Below are positions 44,370 to 54,493 of a stretch of 56,293 nt of DNA, one piece after another. The stretch's first letter is position 1. Every line of letters begins with the position of its first letter. Origin of the DNA: Bacillota bacterium. Lineage in GTDB: Bacteria > Bacillota > Clostridia > Acetivibrionales > DUMC01. Where the stretch lies: the NCBI GenBank assembly GCA_013314855.1, contig JABUEW010000009.1, positions 1 through 56,293 of the forward strand, read 5' to 3'. The position numbers and the translations under genes were made by a program. Below the pieces are notes generated by a model, which was not told where the DNA came from, did not search any database, and saw nothing but the letters and a program-made list of their open reading frames with translations.

Positions 44370-46784
44370 GTGAAAGCTGAAAAAGCTTTATACAATAATA
44401 AAGTTGTATTTATATTTGTATGGGTGCTTGTATTTTTGTCAGTGGTCTTGCTTGTATTTGTGATATGTTTTTCCCCAAGCTATAGTTATACAAGACAAGT
44501 TCCTAGAGCAGAAAAAGGGATTCTAGACCTAACAAGCTGGAGTTTTGAGAAGGACGGAGCTGTCAAGCTAAATGGAGAATGGGAATTTTACTGGGGGCAA
44601 CTCCTAACACCTGAGGATTTTGCAAAAAAACAGAGTGAAGAAAAAGCTGAAATGAAAGATATATGGGCAATTGTTCCCAAATCATGGAATAAATATAAGT
44701 TAAACGGGAAAACACTAAGTGCAGATGGATGTGCTACATTCCGCCTGAAAGTAAAACTTAAAGATACTGATAATATAAATGTATTGGGTATAAAATTAGC
44801 GACAATTTGTACATCCTACAAACTATGGATTAACGGAAATATACGCAACAGCATCGGCAAGGTAGGCAAGAAAAAAGAAGAATTTTCTCCGGGGTATTTC
44901 CCGGATACTGTTTACTTTAACTGGCAGAATCAGAATGAAACAGGTGAAGCAGACGGAATAAATGAAATAGAAATAATAATTCAAGTTGCTAATTTTATTC
45001 ACAGAAGGGGCGGAATTTGGCAGCCTTTAATTTTGGGTACAGAGAACCAGATAAAAAGCTTAAATGAACGAAGACTGTTTTCAGATATATTTATTTTTTC
45101 ATGCCTTTTTATAATAGGCTTATATCAAATATTTATGTATTTTACATCTCCAAAAAGATTGTATATGTTTTATTTAGGGGTGTTTAGCCTTATTTTGTCA
45201 ATTCGGACGTTGCTTCTTGGGGAGATGTACCTGGTTAAATTATTTCCTGCTGTTCCCCAGGAAATATTCCTGAAAATAGAGTATATAACCTTATGCCTTG
45301 GCCTTATATATAGCACTTTATATCTTGAATCTATATTTCCAGGAAAATTAAGCAAAGAAATATGTTTAATTTTCAAACTTTCCGGAATAGCATACTCGGT
45401 TTTCGTAGTGTTTATTCCTACAAGAGTACTTACCAGGTTTGTAATTGTTATTCAATTAACAGTTATTATGGCCGGTTTGTACTTTATTAGTGCAATAAAA
45501 CCAGTGCTAAAGGAAAGAAAGGAGAAAGTCTTTATACTCGCCGGAACACTATTATCACTATTATTTTATGGAACAATAGTAAATGATATCCTGTATTTTA
45601 ATGAAATAATATCTACAGGAAGCTATTCTTCCTTTGGTTTCTTTATCTTTGTTCTTGCCCATTTCCTTATGATTTCCGTACGTCATACGATGGCATTCTC
45701 AAGAGCCGAAAGTGCATCGCAGCATTTAGCGGCAATTAACAGATTAAAGGATGATTTTGTAATACATGCTTCATACCAAGGTGATTTATATTCTTCAACC
45801 CTTGAATTAAATGAAGTTTTAGATAGACTTTTAATAAGGCTTAAGAGTTTTGTTTTGTTTGATTGTGGTGTGGTAATGCTTAAAGAAGATGGAGAAGAGA
45901 CCGATAGTCTGTGGGAAGTTGGGTTTAGAGTTGTTTTGCGTATGGGCTGTTTCAATGCGAATTGTTCTCATCGGGGAAAAGGCGGTAAAACTTTAATTAT
46001 TCCGAAAGATAACCCTCTTATCAAAACTGTACTGGAAAAGCAACGACCTGTAATAATCAGAGATGCTAATAACGTTTCATACTGTATTTGTGAAAATGTT
46101 GAATGTGATAAAAGGTCTTTTCTCGCGGTACCTATTGTAAACAGTGGGGAGGTTTTAGGAATTATAGTCTTGCAAAAAAAAGAGAAGAATGCTTTCACTG
46201 AATATGATGCAGAGATATTGTATAATTTTGCCGCCCACTCGGGAATAGCTATAAAGAATGCAAAATTATTTACTGAAGTAAAAAATCTTGCCAGAATTGA
46301 CGATTTAACAAAGCTTAGTAACCGTAGGTATTTCTTTGAACTTGCTGAAAGAGAATTTAAGTTGCATAAGAGATATAAGAACCTTCAAACCCTTTCGATG
46401 ATAATGATGGATATTGATGACTTTAAAAAGATCAATGATACTTATGGTCACTATTTGGGAGACAATGTTTTAAGGGCTGTGGCAGAAAAGTGCAAAAAAT
46501 CTTTAAGAGAAACTGATATAATAGGCCGTTATGGAGGGGAAGAGTATACAATACTTTTACCTCATACAGGCAGTGAAGAGGCAAAGAGCGTTGCAGAACG
46601 CTTACTGTCAAGTATAGCTGAATGCCCTATAATATTCGATGATAATGAGATTTCTGTGACAGTTAGTATAGGAGTGGCAGTTATGGATGATAGTATAAAC
46701 ACTATGCAAGAACTGTTGCAAAAAGCAGATACTGCTTTATATGCAGCTAAAAAGAAAGGGAAAAATTGTATTGTTCTGTTATAA
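44370..46784 (+). CDS. Membrane diguanylate cyclase: 7TMR-DISM, GAF, GGDEF
   Basis: The roughly 804 residues contain an N-terminal anchor, an extracytoplasmic 7TMR-DISMED-type jelly-roll (VKLNGEWEFYWGQLL, with SYKLWINGN), seven membrane helices (about 225-410), a GAF domain (about 450-625) and a C-terminal GGDEF domain. The GGDEF domain has GRYGGEEYTILLPHTG, an active-type GGEEY, and the inhibitory-site RETD five residues before it, so it should make cyclic di-GMP with product feedback. GTG 44370, six bases after AGGAGG, is preferred over TTG 44343. It stands alone between exporter and Na/Pi genes. The ligand is unknown. Confidence 0.9.
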   Translation: MKAEKALYNNKVVFIFVWVLVFLSVVLLVFVICFSPSYSYTRQVPRAEKGILDLTSWSFEKDGAVKLNGEWEFYWGQLLTPEDFAKKQSEEKAEMKDIWAIVPKSWNKYKLNGKTLSADGCATFRLKVKLKDTDNINVLGIKLATICTSYKLWINGNIRNSIGKVGKKKEEFSPGYFPDTVYFNWQNQNETGEADGINEIEIIIQVANFIHRRGGIWQPLILGTENQIKSLNERRLFSDIFIFSCLFIIGLYQIFMYFTSPKRLYMFYLGVFSLILSIRTLLLGEMYLVKLFPAVPQEIFLKIEYITLCLGLIYSTLYLESIFPGKLSKEICLIFKLSGIAYSVFVVFIPTRVLTRFVIVIQLTVIMAGLYFISAIKPVLKERKEKVFILAGTLLSLLFYGTIVNDILYFNEIISTGSYSSFGFFIFVLAHFLMISVRHTMAFSRAESASQHLAAINRLKDDFVIHASYQGDLYSSTLELNEVLDRLLIRLKSFVLFDCGVVMLKEDGEETDSLWEVGFRVVLRMGCFNANCSHRGKGGKTLIIPKDNPLIKTVLEKQRPVIIRDANNVSYCICENVECDKRSFLAVPIVNSGEVLGIIVLQKKEKNAFTEYDAEILYNFAAHSGIAIKNAKLFTEVKNLARIDDLTKLSNRRYFFELAEREFKLHKRYKNLQTLSMIMMDIDDFKKINDTYGHYLGDNVLRAVAEKCKKSLRETDIIGRYGGEEYTILLPHTGSEEAKSVAERLLSSIAECPIIFDDNEISVTVSIGVAVMDDSINTMQELLQKADTALYAAKKKGKNCIVLL

Positions 46785-46813
46785 GTAATAGTATGAGTTA
46801 TATTATGAGTATA

Positions 46814-47767
46814 TTATGAGCTATATGGGATGAGCCATTCAATGAACTTTACATAGTAGCGGGTGAAGGGTAGAAAGATTGCTGCACTAAGTAAATTGAA
46901 AACAGTGTGGGCATTGGCTACAAGTCGTGATTTGTCCTGCCCCAGCATGAATGTAAAGCTTTTTACACAGTGGGAAAATTGGCTAAGGAGGACAAGGGCA
47001 AGGAGGCTTCCTATTATGTTATACAAAGTGTGAGCCCATGCAGTGCGCCTGGCAGGAACAGTAGCCCCTATAGTGCTTATTTGGGCCATAAAGCAGGTGC
47101 CAATATTGTCACCCAAAATCAAGCCTAGAGCAGCGTCAAAACTAATCAGTCCTCCATTGAACAGAACAATGGTAAGCCCTACTGTCGCACTGCTGCTGTG
47201 TACCAACATTGTTGCAATCATGCCTATAATCAAACCCAGGTAAGGATTGTTACCATACTTAATGAATGTATTCTTAATAAAGTTGCTTTTTTCAATATAT
47301 GGAATGCTCCAACCCAATATATTTATCCCCATTAACATAATTCCGAAACCTACTGCCGCATTGCCTATATTCTTGACAGAATATTTTTTCCCCAAAATCT
47401 TTATAACCAGCCCGGCTATTATAAATAAAGGGGCAAAATCCGTAAGTTTAAAAGACATAAATTGAGCTGTAATTGTGGTACCTATATTTGCACCGTAAAT
47501 AATGCCTACCGCTTGAGTAAGACTGAGCATGCCGCTACTGACCATGCCTACTGTGATAAGTGTAACTGCAGTGCTGCTTTGTGTTAAAGCAGTAATAACA
47601 GTACCTGCTATAAGTGAAGTAAACACACTTGCCGTAAAGCGCGAAAGAACCCGCCTGATCCTGTGCATATTTATTTTTTCAAGGCTTCCACTCATAAGAT
47701 TTACACCAAATATCAGACTTGCACTACCTGCAGCAAGATTCAATAGAATAATTAAAATTACTGTCAC
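46814..47767 (-). CDS. Na+/phosphate cotransporter family protein (NptA-like)
   Basis: The roughly 317-residue membrane protein has the two inverted family repeats, each with a QSST/HSSS motif: ALTQSSTAVTLITVGMVSSG, and MLVHSSSATVGLTIVLFNGG followed by LGLILGDNIGTCF. There is no C-terminal PhoU-like domain. It imports phosphate or a related anion with sodium. GTG 47767 follows GGAGGT; the GTG at 47779 overlaps that site. It is convergent with the cyclase gene. Confidence 0.87.
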   Translation of the reverse strand: MTVILIILLNLAAGSASLIFGVNLMSGSLEKINMHRIRRVLSRFTASVFTSLIAGTVITALTQSSTAVTLITVGMVSSGMLSLTQAVGIIYGANIGTTITAQFMSFKLTDFAPLFIIAGLVIKILGKKYSVKNIGNAAVGFGIMLMGINILGWSIPYIEKSNFIKNTFIKYGNNPYLGLIIGMIATMLVHSSSATVGLTIVLFNGGLISFDAALGLILGDNIGTCFMAQISTIGATVPARRTAWAHTLYNIIGSLLALVLLSQFSHCVKSFTFMLGQDKSRLVANAHTVFNLLSAAIFLPFTRYYVKFIEWLIPYSS

Positions 47768-47942
47768 ACATACCTCCACAAATAATACTGAATGATACCC
47801 TATAAAATAATAGTTTTTTTGTGTGTAAATTAGAACTGGAAAACTTGTTCATAATTAATAATGGTTAATCATGAAAGAATTAGGAAAGGGAAGGATAGTT
47901 TTTCCCTTATGTGACAGTAGTTAAAAGGCAATGGTACCAGGC

Positions 47943-50393
47943 TCAAGTCTTGCTGTTGCGAACATCACGAAGGTATGATACCCTGTATTCACCAGGTGTT
48001 GTACCATATTTTAACTTAAATTTCCTTATAAAATATTGAGGACTTGAATATCCTACTGCAGCACAAACATCTTCTATCTTTATATTTTTATTTACTAAGA
48101 GCAACTCTTTGGCTGCATTAAGTTTTTCTTCCATCAAATATTCCACGAAGTTCATTCCCGTTTCCTGTTTGAACATTCTACTTAGGTAGGTAGGGCTTAT
48201 GTGCATAGCTTCAGCTACATAATTAAGAGATATTGATGGATTTAGGATGTTTTCTGATATAAAATCCTTGACCTCTTTTATAAAATCTGAGTTCTTTTCT
48301 GACCTCATTTCTTCAAAATATTCAAATATTTGAGTTATTATTACTTCAAACCACTTCTTAAGGTCTAGTATGTTGTCTATATTGTTGAAATCTGTATAAA
48401 TATCATTAGATGTAATATAATCGGGATTAATTTTAAGCTCTGCAACAGTATCTTCAATGCAGGTTACACATTGCAACAAAGTTCTTATAGAATAGTTGTA
48501 GCACATGTGTTCCTTGCGTATAGTACCAATTATGTTTTTTATACTTTCAAGAGAAGCTTTTTTGTCGCGCATTTTCATTGAATTATAAAATTCCTCATAA
48601 ATTGTACGTAATACTTCACCTGAATTCAATTCCCAGTTTATCCCTTCCTTGACGGTAAAGATGTTCTTTTCAGGATAAATGTAGCTGTAATTGACGTACA
48701 TTTCCGCTTCAGTAAAAGAAGTGCGTATGTTATCAAGACCTGAATAACTGTTTCCAATGCTTATATTTACCTGGAGATTCAGAGAATTATTTATATAATC
48801 AACCAGCTTCATAGCATAAGGTATAATATCGATATCCTTATTATTAAGATTTAAAATTATATTTATGGAATCTATGCCTTCAGTACAAATAGATTTTAAA
48901 TTATAATCCGATAGAATTTGCTCGGCTTTTTCCATAATATCAAGTTTTACCATCTCAAGAGTTTTTAAACCTATGGAGTTAGGGTATTTCCGTAATTTTA
49001 GGGTCATTGCAATAAAGTATTCAAATGGAAATGTTACACCTAAAAACTCCATTTTTTCGTATATATCTTCTTCATTTAAGGAATCGGACTTAAGAAGACT
49101 TTGAATAAAATGGTGCTTTATTATAGGAATACTCTTTTCTAATTTTTTTTCTTGTTCTTTAACTTTTGACGACAATAAACCGAGGGTTGAACTTATTATC
49201 CTGCATTCATCTTTTGGAATGTTAACAAAACGTGTTTGTATAATATTTTTACATAATTCGGATAAATATTTTAGGGGGGAATATATGCTTTTGGTTGATA
49301 TTAATGAGACAAACAGGCCGAATATGAGGGTTACAACAGTAATAAGAATTATAGTTTTCCCAAGAAAATTAAATTTTGTTTCAATTAGTTCTGCTATTGG
49401 CTGTACCGTAATATATTTCCATTTATTGTAATCCGATGATATATAGGAGATAATACAATCCTTTCCAGCAACTTTTGCTATGAAGTAACCATTATCATTA
49501 TTATTACAAGAATTCCATACTTTATTTCCGAACGATAAATCCCTTATATTGCTGAAGAGATATTTTTTGTCACTATGAGAAAGGATTTCACCGTCTTCAT
49601 TAATGACAAAAATCTGGCCGAAATTAACAGGTGCAGAACCTTTAATTAAACTGTGCAGGATACTTTCATCAACAGCTATGGCAATACTGCCCCCGGCTTT
49701 GGATTTTGCCGAAGGAGAAGATATTTTACGGACATAGGTTATAAACACTTTTTCTGTATCAGTTGAAGAATTCACGGAGGGTGCCAGGGTAGACCTTTCT
49801 TTTTTTAGTCCCCAGTATTCCTTAATATCCGAATCATATAACTCGTAAATATATAGTCTATCTGGCATTATAGAGTTATCATCAGGATTATATTTTATTC
49901 CATCTGTGGAGACCAGCAGTTCATTATTTTTATAATATATTGTTATAGAATTTATTAATGGGTTTGCTGCTTTAATATTCTTTAAAAAATCAGATACTTT
50001 AAGCAAACCTGTATAATTACCTTCTATAGAATTTAAAAAATAGTATGAAATGTCAGGGTTATTTATTGCATTTTGAAGTACAATTAAAGATATTTTATCC
50101 ACATTATCCAGTATAAAACTATCAATGGTGTGTTTAAAGTGATTAAGAAGGTCATTATTGGATTTTATTGCCCAATTTTTAATGTTATTGCTTTCAAGCC
50201 TGTAGGAAAATACAGCCATGAAACCAACACAGATAATTACGATAATTAGATAAGAAATAAATAGCTTATATAAATAACTTAGCTGTAAATATTTTGCATT
50301 TTTAATATTTTGCACATTTTTAATATCGAAAAATCTTTTTGATTTTTTTGAAAAATCTATTTCATGGTAATAATCCCAAAATTTGAGGTGCAT
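47943..50393 (-). CDS. Membrane-bound sensor-regulator: Cache domain fused to AraC HTH
   Basis: The 816 residues have a membrane helix at about 45-65, an extracytoplasmic Cache-like sensor (about 70-340), a second helix (TIILITVVTLIFGLFVSLIS), a HAMP-like and helical cytoplasmic part, and an AraC DNA-binding domain at the C-terminus (SLNYVAEAMHISPTYLSRMF; IKIEDVCAAVGYSSPQYFIR). Such one-component regulators sense an external sugar and activate adjacent uptake genes. It is divergent from the LplA-type binding protein. ATG 50393 follows AAGGAGGG. A weak hairpin (47886-47908) lies behind its stop. Confidence 0.9.
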   Translation of the reverse strand: MHLKFWDYYHEIDFSKKSKRFFDIKNVQNIKNAKYLQLSYLYKLFISYLIIVIICVGFMAVFSYRLESNNIKNWAIKSNNDLLNHFKHTIDSFILDNVDKISLIVLQNAINNPDISYYFLNSIEGNYTGLLKVSDFLKNIKAANPLINSITIYYKNNELLVSTDGIKYNPDDNSIMPDRLYIYELYDSDIKEYWGLKKERSTLAPSVNSSTDTEKVFITYVRKISSPSAKSKAGGSIAIAVDESILHSLIKGSAPVNFGQIFVINEDGEILSHSDKKYLFSNIRDLSFGNKVWNSCNNNDNGYFIAKVAGKDCIISYISSDYNKWKYITVQPIAELIETKFNFLGKTIILITVVTLIFGLFVSLISTKSIYSPLKYLSELCKNIIQTRFVNIPKDECRIISSTLGLLSSKVKEQEKKLEKSIPIIKHHFIQSLLKSDSLNEEDIYEKMEFLGVTFPFEYFIAMTLKLRKYPNSIGLKTLEMVKLDIMEKAEQILSDYNLKSICTEGIDSINIILNLNNKDIDIIPYAMKLVDYINNSLNLQVNISIGNSYSGLDNIRTSFTEAEMYVNYSYIYPEKNIFTVKEGINWELNSGEVLRTIYEEFYNSMKMRDKKASLESIKNIIGTIRKEHMCYNYSIRTLLQCVTCIEDTVAELKINPDYITSNDIYTDFNNIDNILDLKKWFEVIITQIFEYFEEMRSEKNSDFIKEVKDFISENILNPSISLNYVAEAMHISPTYLSRMFKQETGMNFVEYLMEEKLNAAKELLLVNKNIKIEDVCAAVGYSSPQYFIRKFKLKYGTTPGEYRVSYLRDVRNSKT

Positions 50394-50411
50394 TAAATAA
50401 CCCTCCTTCAA

Positions 50412-50721
50412 AATACATTATAACTCATTGTTATTCTTTTTTAAAGGTCTTACTATAAGGTTTTCAAATTATTTACCATAAGTGCAAGAAAATTATCATT
50501 AGAAAATCAAATAAATTATTATGGTTGAAAGTTATTTATATTGAATTTCTCTCTCAAAGGTACTAACATAAAATCATAGTAGCCAGTTACTTATGATGTT
50601 TGTATTAATTTTCGTTATTTTCTATTAATTATATTATTGAACTAATATTGAACTAATTTCCGGTTTATGCCGGGATTAGTAAATAAAAAATCAAATATAA
50701 AAATCAAGGAGGTATTATCTT
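50412..50721. other. Divergent regulatory region between the AraC sensor and lplA-type gene
   Basis: About 310 AT-rich bases hold no gene. A tandem direct repeat and a hairpin lie at 50636-50679, annotated separately. An AAGGAGG ribosome site for the binding-protein gene lies at about 50706-50712. No near-consensus -35/-10 pair was identified, which fits a promoter that needs an activator. Confidence 0.5.
50636..50679 (+). promoter_or_regulatory. Tandem 11-bp direct repeat and hairpin upstream of the sugar importer
   Basis: ATTGAACTAAT occurs twice head-to-tail (50636-50657). The second copy's ACTAAT also pairs with ATTAGT downstream, with CCGG-tttatg-CCGG inside, forming an 11-pair hairpin with one bulge. 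AraC-family activators commonly bind tandem direct repeats next to the -35, so this is the best candidate site for the divergent regulator. The hairpin may instead act in the mRNA leader. Confidence 0.45.
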
Positions 50722-52374
50722 ATGCAAAAAGCTAGAAAAAGACTTTCATTAGTACTAGTTATAGTACTATCTATACTAGTGCTTACAACTGGGTGTGTAG
50801 TGAGGGATACTGATACAGGACAAAAGACGGGGCCGGATAAGACTACAGAACAGACAAAAACGTCTGCGGATGAGCCAAAAGTTGAGCCCCCTGTAAAATT
50901 GAAAATGTTTTTTGGGGATGCGGGTATAGCTTTTCCAAATGATGTGGACAAAAGCAACAATCCATTCTTGAATGTTATTGAGAAAGCTGCTAATGTAGAT
51001 TTGGAAATGATTCAGCCAGCATATGCGGATTTCCAGACAAAATTCAACTTAATGATGGCTTCCGGTGATATACCTGATATTGTACACTGTTGGTTCCACG
51101 CAGATATTGACAAGTATGGTGCTGATGGTGCATTTTTAGACTGGGAACCTCTAGTACAAAAGTCGCCTGTATTATCAAAACTTTATAATAAAGAAATGCT
51201 TGATATGATGAGGACAAATGATGGAAATATTTATAAATTATATACATTAAGCAATGATAACCCGCAGGGGACATATGCAAGAATAGACCTTATAAGAGAG
51301 GTAAACGGAGACAAGATGCCTATTACTCCGGATGACTGGTATGAAGTAATGAAAAAAGTTAAGGAGAAATACACGGATTCTGTTCCCCTTTCAAGCAGAG
51401 GCGGCTTCATGATGATGGATATGTTCTTTAAAGCTTTTGGTGCACAAGTTGACGGTAACGGCGTAAAAATGCAAGTAACACCTGACAATAAATATATCTG
51501 GGCTTTTGAATATCCTAAAATGAGAGACGCAATCGCATATCACAGGAAATTGTATGAAGAAGGATTACTTGACAAGACTTTTGTAACAAATACTGGAGTT
51601 GAATTTGCCAATAGAATCACCGAAAAGAACATGATGGTATGGCGCGGTGATTCTGCAGCAGTATTAGGGCAACAACAGCAGTTTGTTCAATTAGGAAAGA
51701 AGAATGTAATAATTGGCTTTGTTAATAATCCTATAGCGCCTGGAGTAGATCCTGAATTAGCATACTGGTCATATTCTCCTTTAGGGTGGCATATAGTTTC
51801 CATTTCTTCAAAGTGTACTAATGTTGATGCTGCTGTGAGAGTAATAGAGACATTTCTGGATTACGAAATTTGCAAACAGATGTCATGGGGACGCGAAGGC
51901 ATAGAATATTATGTACGTCCTGACGGTACAAGACTTGTGGATGTTGAAGCAAGTGCCAAGACATATTATAGAAATGCTTATACATTCATGAGACAATACT
52001 GGTATCAGGAAGGTATGAATGTAAGAATGGCTACTGTACTTCCTACCATGGATGCTACACAGGCTTCAGAGTTTAGAAAGGCATGGGACTCTGGTATTGA
52101 AATTAGAAACAAGGAATCAGCAAAGGTGCCAATAATAACGCCTGCAAGTTTTGTTTCAACAATTGCTGACCTTGCTCCGAAGTCTAGTCAAGCGCGTGAG
52201 GAATCCAAAGCAATAATGTATAAGGCTGTTATAGGTGAGATATCAATGGAAGAGTATGACAGACAAGTTGCAGCCTGGCTGCAAAAATACAAATATATTA
52301 CTGACGAATATACTAAGTCATTGCAAAAAGTAATCCAAGAAAGAGGAGATAAAAAAGTTTATCGGTCAAACTAA
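50722..52374 (+). CDS. Extracellular solute-binding lipoprotein (LplA-like)
   Basis: The 550-residue family 1-type binding protein of an ABC importer has a lipoprotein signal with lipobox LTTGC (Cys25), a Thr/Glu-rich linker, and a binding domain (NVDLEMIQPAYADFQTKFNL; MASGDIPDIVHCW; YWSYSPLGWHIVSIS). LplA/YtcQ-type proteins bind oligosaccharides such as pectin or xylan fragments. AAGGAGG precedes ATG 50722. The two permease genes follow after a strong hairpin. No ATPase gene is here, so a shared MsmX-type ATPase elsewhere is expected. Confidence 0.9.
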   Translation: MQKARKRLSLVLVIVLSILVLTTGCVVRDTDTGQKTGPDKTTEQTKTSADEPKVEPPVKLKMFFGDAGIAFPNDVDKSNNPFLNVIEKAANVDLEMIQPAYADFQTKFNLMMASGDIPDIVHCWFHADIDKYGADGAFLDWEPLVQKSPVLSKLYNKEMLDMMRTNDGNIYKLYTLSNDNPQGTYARIDLIREVNGDKMPITPDDWYEVMKKVKEKYTDSVPLSSRGGFMMMDMFFKAFGAQVDGNGVKMQVTPDNKYIWAFEYPKMRDAIAYHRKLYEEGLLDKTFVTNTGVEFANRITEKNMMVWRGDSAAVLGQQQQFVQLGKKNVIIGFVNNPIAPGVDPELAYWSYSPLGWHIVSISSKCTNVDAAVRVIETFLDYEICKQMSWGREGIEYYVRPDGTRLVDVEASAKTYYRNAYTFMRQYWYQEGMNVRMATVLPTMDATQASEFRKAWDSGIEIRNKESAKVPIITPASFVSTIADLAPKSSQAREESKAIMYKAVIGEISMEEYDRQVAAWLQKYKYITDEYTKSLQKVIQERGDKKVYRSN

Positions 52375-52465
52375 ATAACTTTTATGTAGTGGCTTATATA
52401 GAAAAAGTGCACGTATTTAAGTTTTAGATATTATACTAATTTATTTTAATAATTTTTAGCAGTCA

Positions 52466-52515
52466 CCGGGGATATGACTTGGTAAAAAGTCATACCCCCG
52501 GGAGTATATATATTT
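52466..52515 (+). terminator. Intercistronic hairpin between binding protein and permease genes
   Basis: CCGGGGATATGACTT pairs with AAGTCATACCCCCGG over 15 positions with one mismatch around a six-base loop. TATATATATTTTTT begins a few bases later. It probably stops most transcripts or stabilises the upstream mRNA, so that binding protein is made in excess of the permeases. Confidence 0.7.
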
Positions 52516-52544
52516 TTTGCAGCAGGGTTACGGAGGTGGTGTGA

Positions 52545-53522
52545 ATGGCAGAAGCAGGTCAGATGAAAGCTGTACAGGTGACCAAGACAACAAAAAAAAT
52601 AAAGTATAATAAAAATGGCAGACTGAGTTTTTTACCGGGCAGAGATATACCGATATATATGCTTCTTGCGCCTGCAGTAATATTGTTATTTGTCTTTCAT
52701 TATATACCGATTTATGGTATTGTTATGGGTTTTCAGAATTACAGTCCTTTTAAAGGAGTATTTCGAAGTGAATGGGTTGGGTTATATCATTTTAAAAAAT
52801 TCTTAACAGATGCAAGCTATTGGAGAGTAATGAAAAATACCGTAATAATAAATATATACTCCCTCATTTTTTCTTTTCCTGCACCAATTATATTTGCTTT
52901 GTTATTAAACGAAATAACTAATATGAAATTCAAAAGAACTGTACAGACAATAAGCTATCTTCCGTATTTTATATCATGGGTTGTTACGGCAGGACTTGTA
53001 ATATCAGTACTTTCACCTACAACTGGAATAGTAAATATTATTCTTAACAAAGCCTTCGGTATGGAACCTATTTATTTTATGGTAAAAAAGGAATACTTTC
53101 GGACTATACTTATTAGCTCGGGTATATGGAAAGGTGTGGGAATGTCATCAGTATATTATCTTGCAGCAATAAGTTCTATTGATCCAAACCTATACGAAGC
53201 GTCAATAATAGATGGGGCTAATAGATGGAAACAAACGTGGTATATTACTCTTCCGGGGTTATCTTCCATTATTACTGTTCTTTTGTTACTACAAATTGGA
53301 AGTCTTTTAAGCATAGGATTTGAACAAGTATTTTTACTTTATAATCCGATGGTATATGAAGTCGCAGATGTTATCAGTACTTATACTTACAGGTTAGGTA
53401 TTGAAGAGACGCAATTCAGTGCAACAACTGCTATAGGATTCACCCAATCAGTGGTAAATTTCGTTTTATTGTTTATTGCAAACAGAACTGCAAGAAAGGT
53501 TGCAGGATGGTCTGTATGGTAA
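52545..53522 (+). CDS. Sugar ABC transporter permease (LplB/YteP-like)
   Basis: The 325-residue inner-membrane protein has about six helices and the ATPase-docking EAA loop YEASIIDGANRWKQTWYITL. The N-terminal PIYMLLAPAVILLFVFHYIP and VGLYHFKKFLTD segments are typical of the LplB family. The start ATG 52545 follows CGGAGGTGG. It pairs with the permease that follows 32 bases later to form the channel for the lipoprotein-bound sugar. Confidence 0.92.
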   Translation: MAEAGQMKAVQVTKTTKKIKYNKNGRLSFLPGRDIPIYMLLAPAVILLFVFHYIPIYGIVMGFQNYSPFKGVFRSEWVGLYHFKKFLTDASYWRVMKNTVIINIYSLIFSFPAPIIFALLLNEITNMKFKRTVQTISYLPYFISWVVTAGLVISVLSPTTGIVNIILNKAFGMEPIYFMVKKEYFRTILISSGIWKGVGMSSVYYLAAISSIDPNLYEASIIDGANRWKQTWYITLPGLSSIITVLLLLQIGSLLSIGFEQVFLLYNPMVYEVADVISTYTYRLGIEETQFSATTAIGFTQSVVNFVLLFIANRTARKVAGWSVW

Positions 53523-53554
53523 TATGAAAATTAGTAACTAGAAAGGGAAGAGTT

Positions 53555-54442
53555 ATGATTAAATCAACGGGAAAAAAATTATTTGATGCATTTAATTATA
53601 CATTTATGATTGTGTTTTGTATGTTAATTGTATTACCCTTCATGCATATTATAAGTATTTCATTAAGCAGCAAGGAAGCACTGATAAAAATGAGTGTCAG
53701 CTTCTGGCCAAAAGGGTGGGAATTTTCAGCGTATAAAGCTATACTAAGTGATAATGTATTTTTATGGTCAGTAGTAAATACCATTTATATCACAATAGTT
53801 GTAACAATATTAAACTTAATAATCGATGTAATGGCTGCATATGCCTTTTCAAAAAAATTTTATGGAAAAGCTTTTTTTAATTATTATTTTGTTTTGACAA
53901 TGTATTTTTCAGGAGGATTAATTCCTTTTTATATATTAATGACAAATTACTTGCACTTGCAGAACACATACCTGTCACTTATACTTCCGGCACTGGTAAA
54001 TGTTTTTTACATTATTGTAATACGCACCCAGATAGAATCAATTCCGACAAGCCTGGTGGAAGCAGCTATTATTGACGGAGCAACACAATCACAAGTACTT
54101 TTCAGAATAGTTGTTCCCTCCATTGTACCTACAATTGCGGCTATAGGGATGTTTATTGCTCTTGGTTCTTGGAACAGTTGGTTTAACGTGATGCTTTTTA
54201 TAAATAATAACAAAATGTGGACACTTCAGTATTATTTAAGGAAATTAGTTATGGAGAAAATGATTACTGCAAGTCTAAGCGAAGCGGGTCAAAGAATAAT
54301 GGAATTGGGAACAGTAGAAATAACACCGGAAAACTACCAGATGGCTGCTATTATCCTTGTAGCACTGCCAATTGTTTGCATATATCCGTTTGTTCAAAAA
54401 TATTTTGTTAAGGGAATACTTGTAGGTTCGGTAAAGGAGTGA
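53555..54442 (+). CDS. Sugar ABC transporter permease (LplC/YtcP-like)
   Basis: The 295 residues have six helices and the EAA loop VEAAIIDGATQSQVLFRIVV. The start is typical of LplC (a helix, then SISLSSKEALI and WPKGWEFSAYKAIL). It ends with YPFVQKYFVKGILVGSVKE, the conserved C-terminus of these carbohydrate permeases. ATG 53555 follows AAAGGGAAGAG. Last gene of the importer operon. Confidence 0.93.
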   Translation: MIKSTGKKLFDAFNYTFMIVFCMLIVLPFMHIISISLSSKEALIKMSVSFWPKGWEFSAYKAILSDNVFLWSVVNTIYITIVVTILNLIIDVMAAYAFSKKFYGKAFFNYYFVLTMYFSGGLIPFYILMTNYLHLQNTYLSLILPALVNVFYIIVIRTQIESIPTSLVEAAIIDGATQSQVLFRIVVPSIVPTIAAIGMFIALGSWNSWFNVMLFINNNKMWTLQYYLRKLVMEKMITASLSEAGQRIMELGTVEITPENYQMAAIILVALPIVCIYPFVQKYFVKGILVGSVKE

Positions 54443-54493
54443 TAAAAAGAAGCAGATATTGACATTATACCCACGTTTAAACATACACAAAAT

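Noticed and set aside
46785-46830. Repeated TATGAG units between the cyclase and Na/Pi genes
   Set aside because: Short, imperfect and AT-rich; no tandem array or functional element can be supported.
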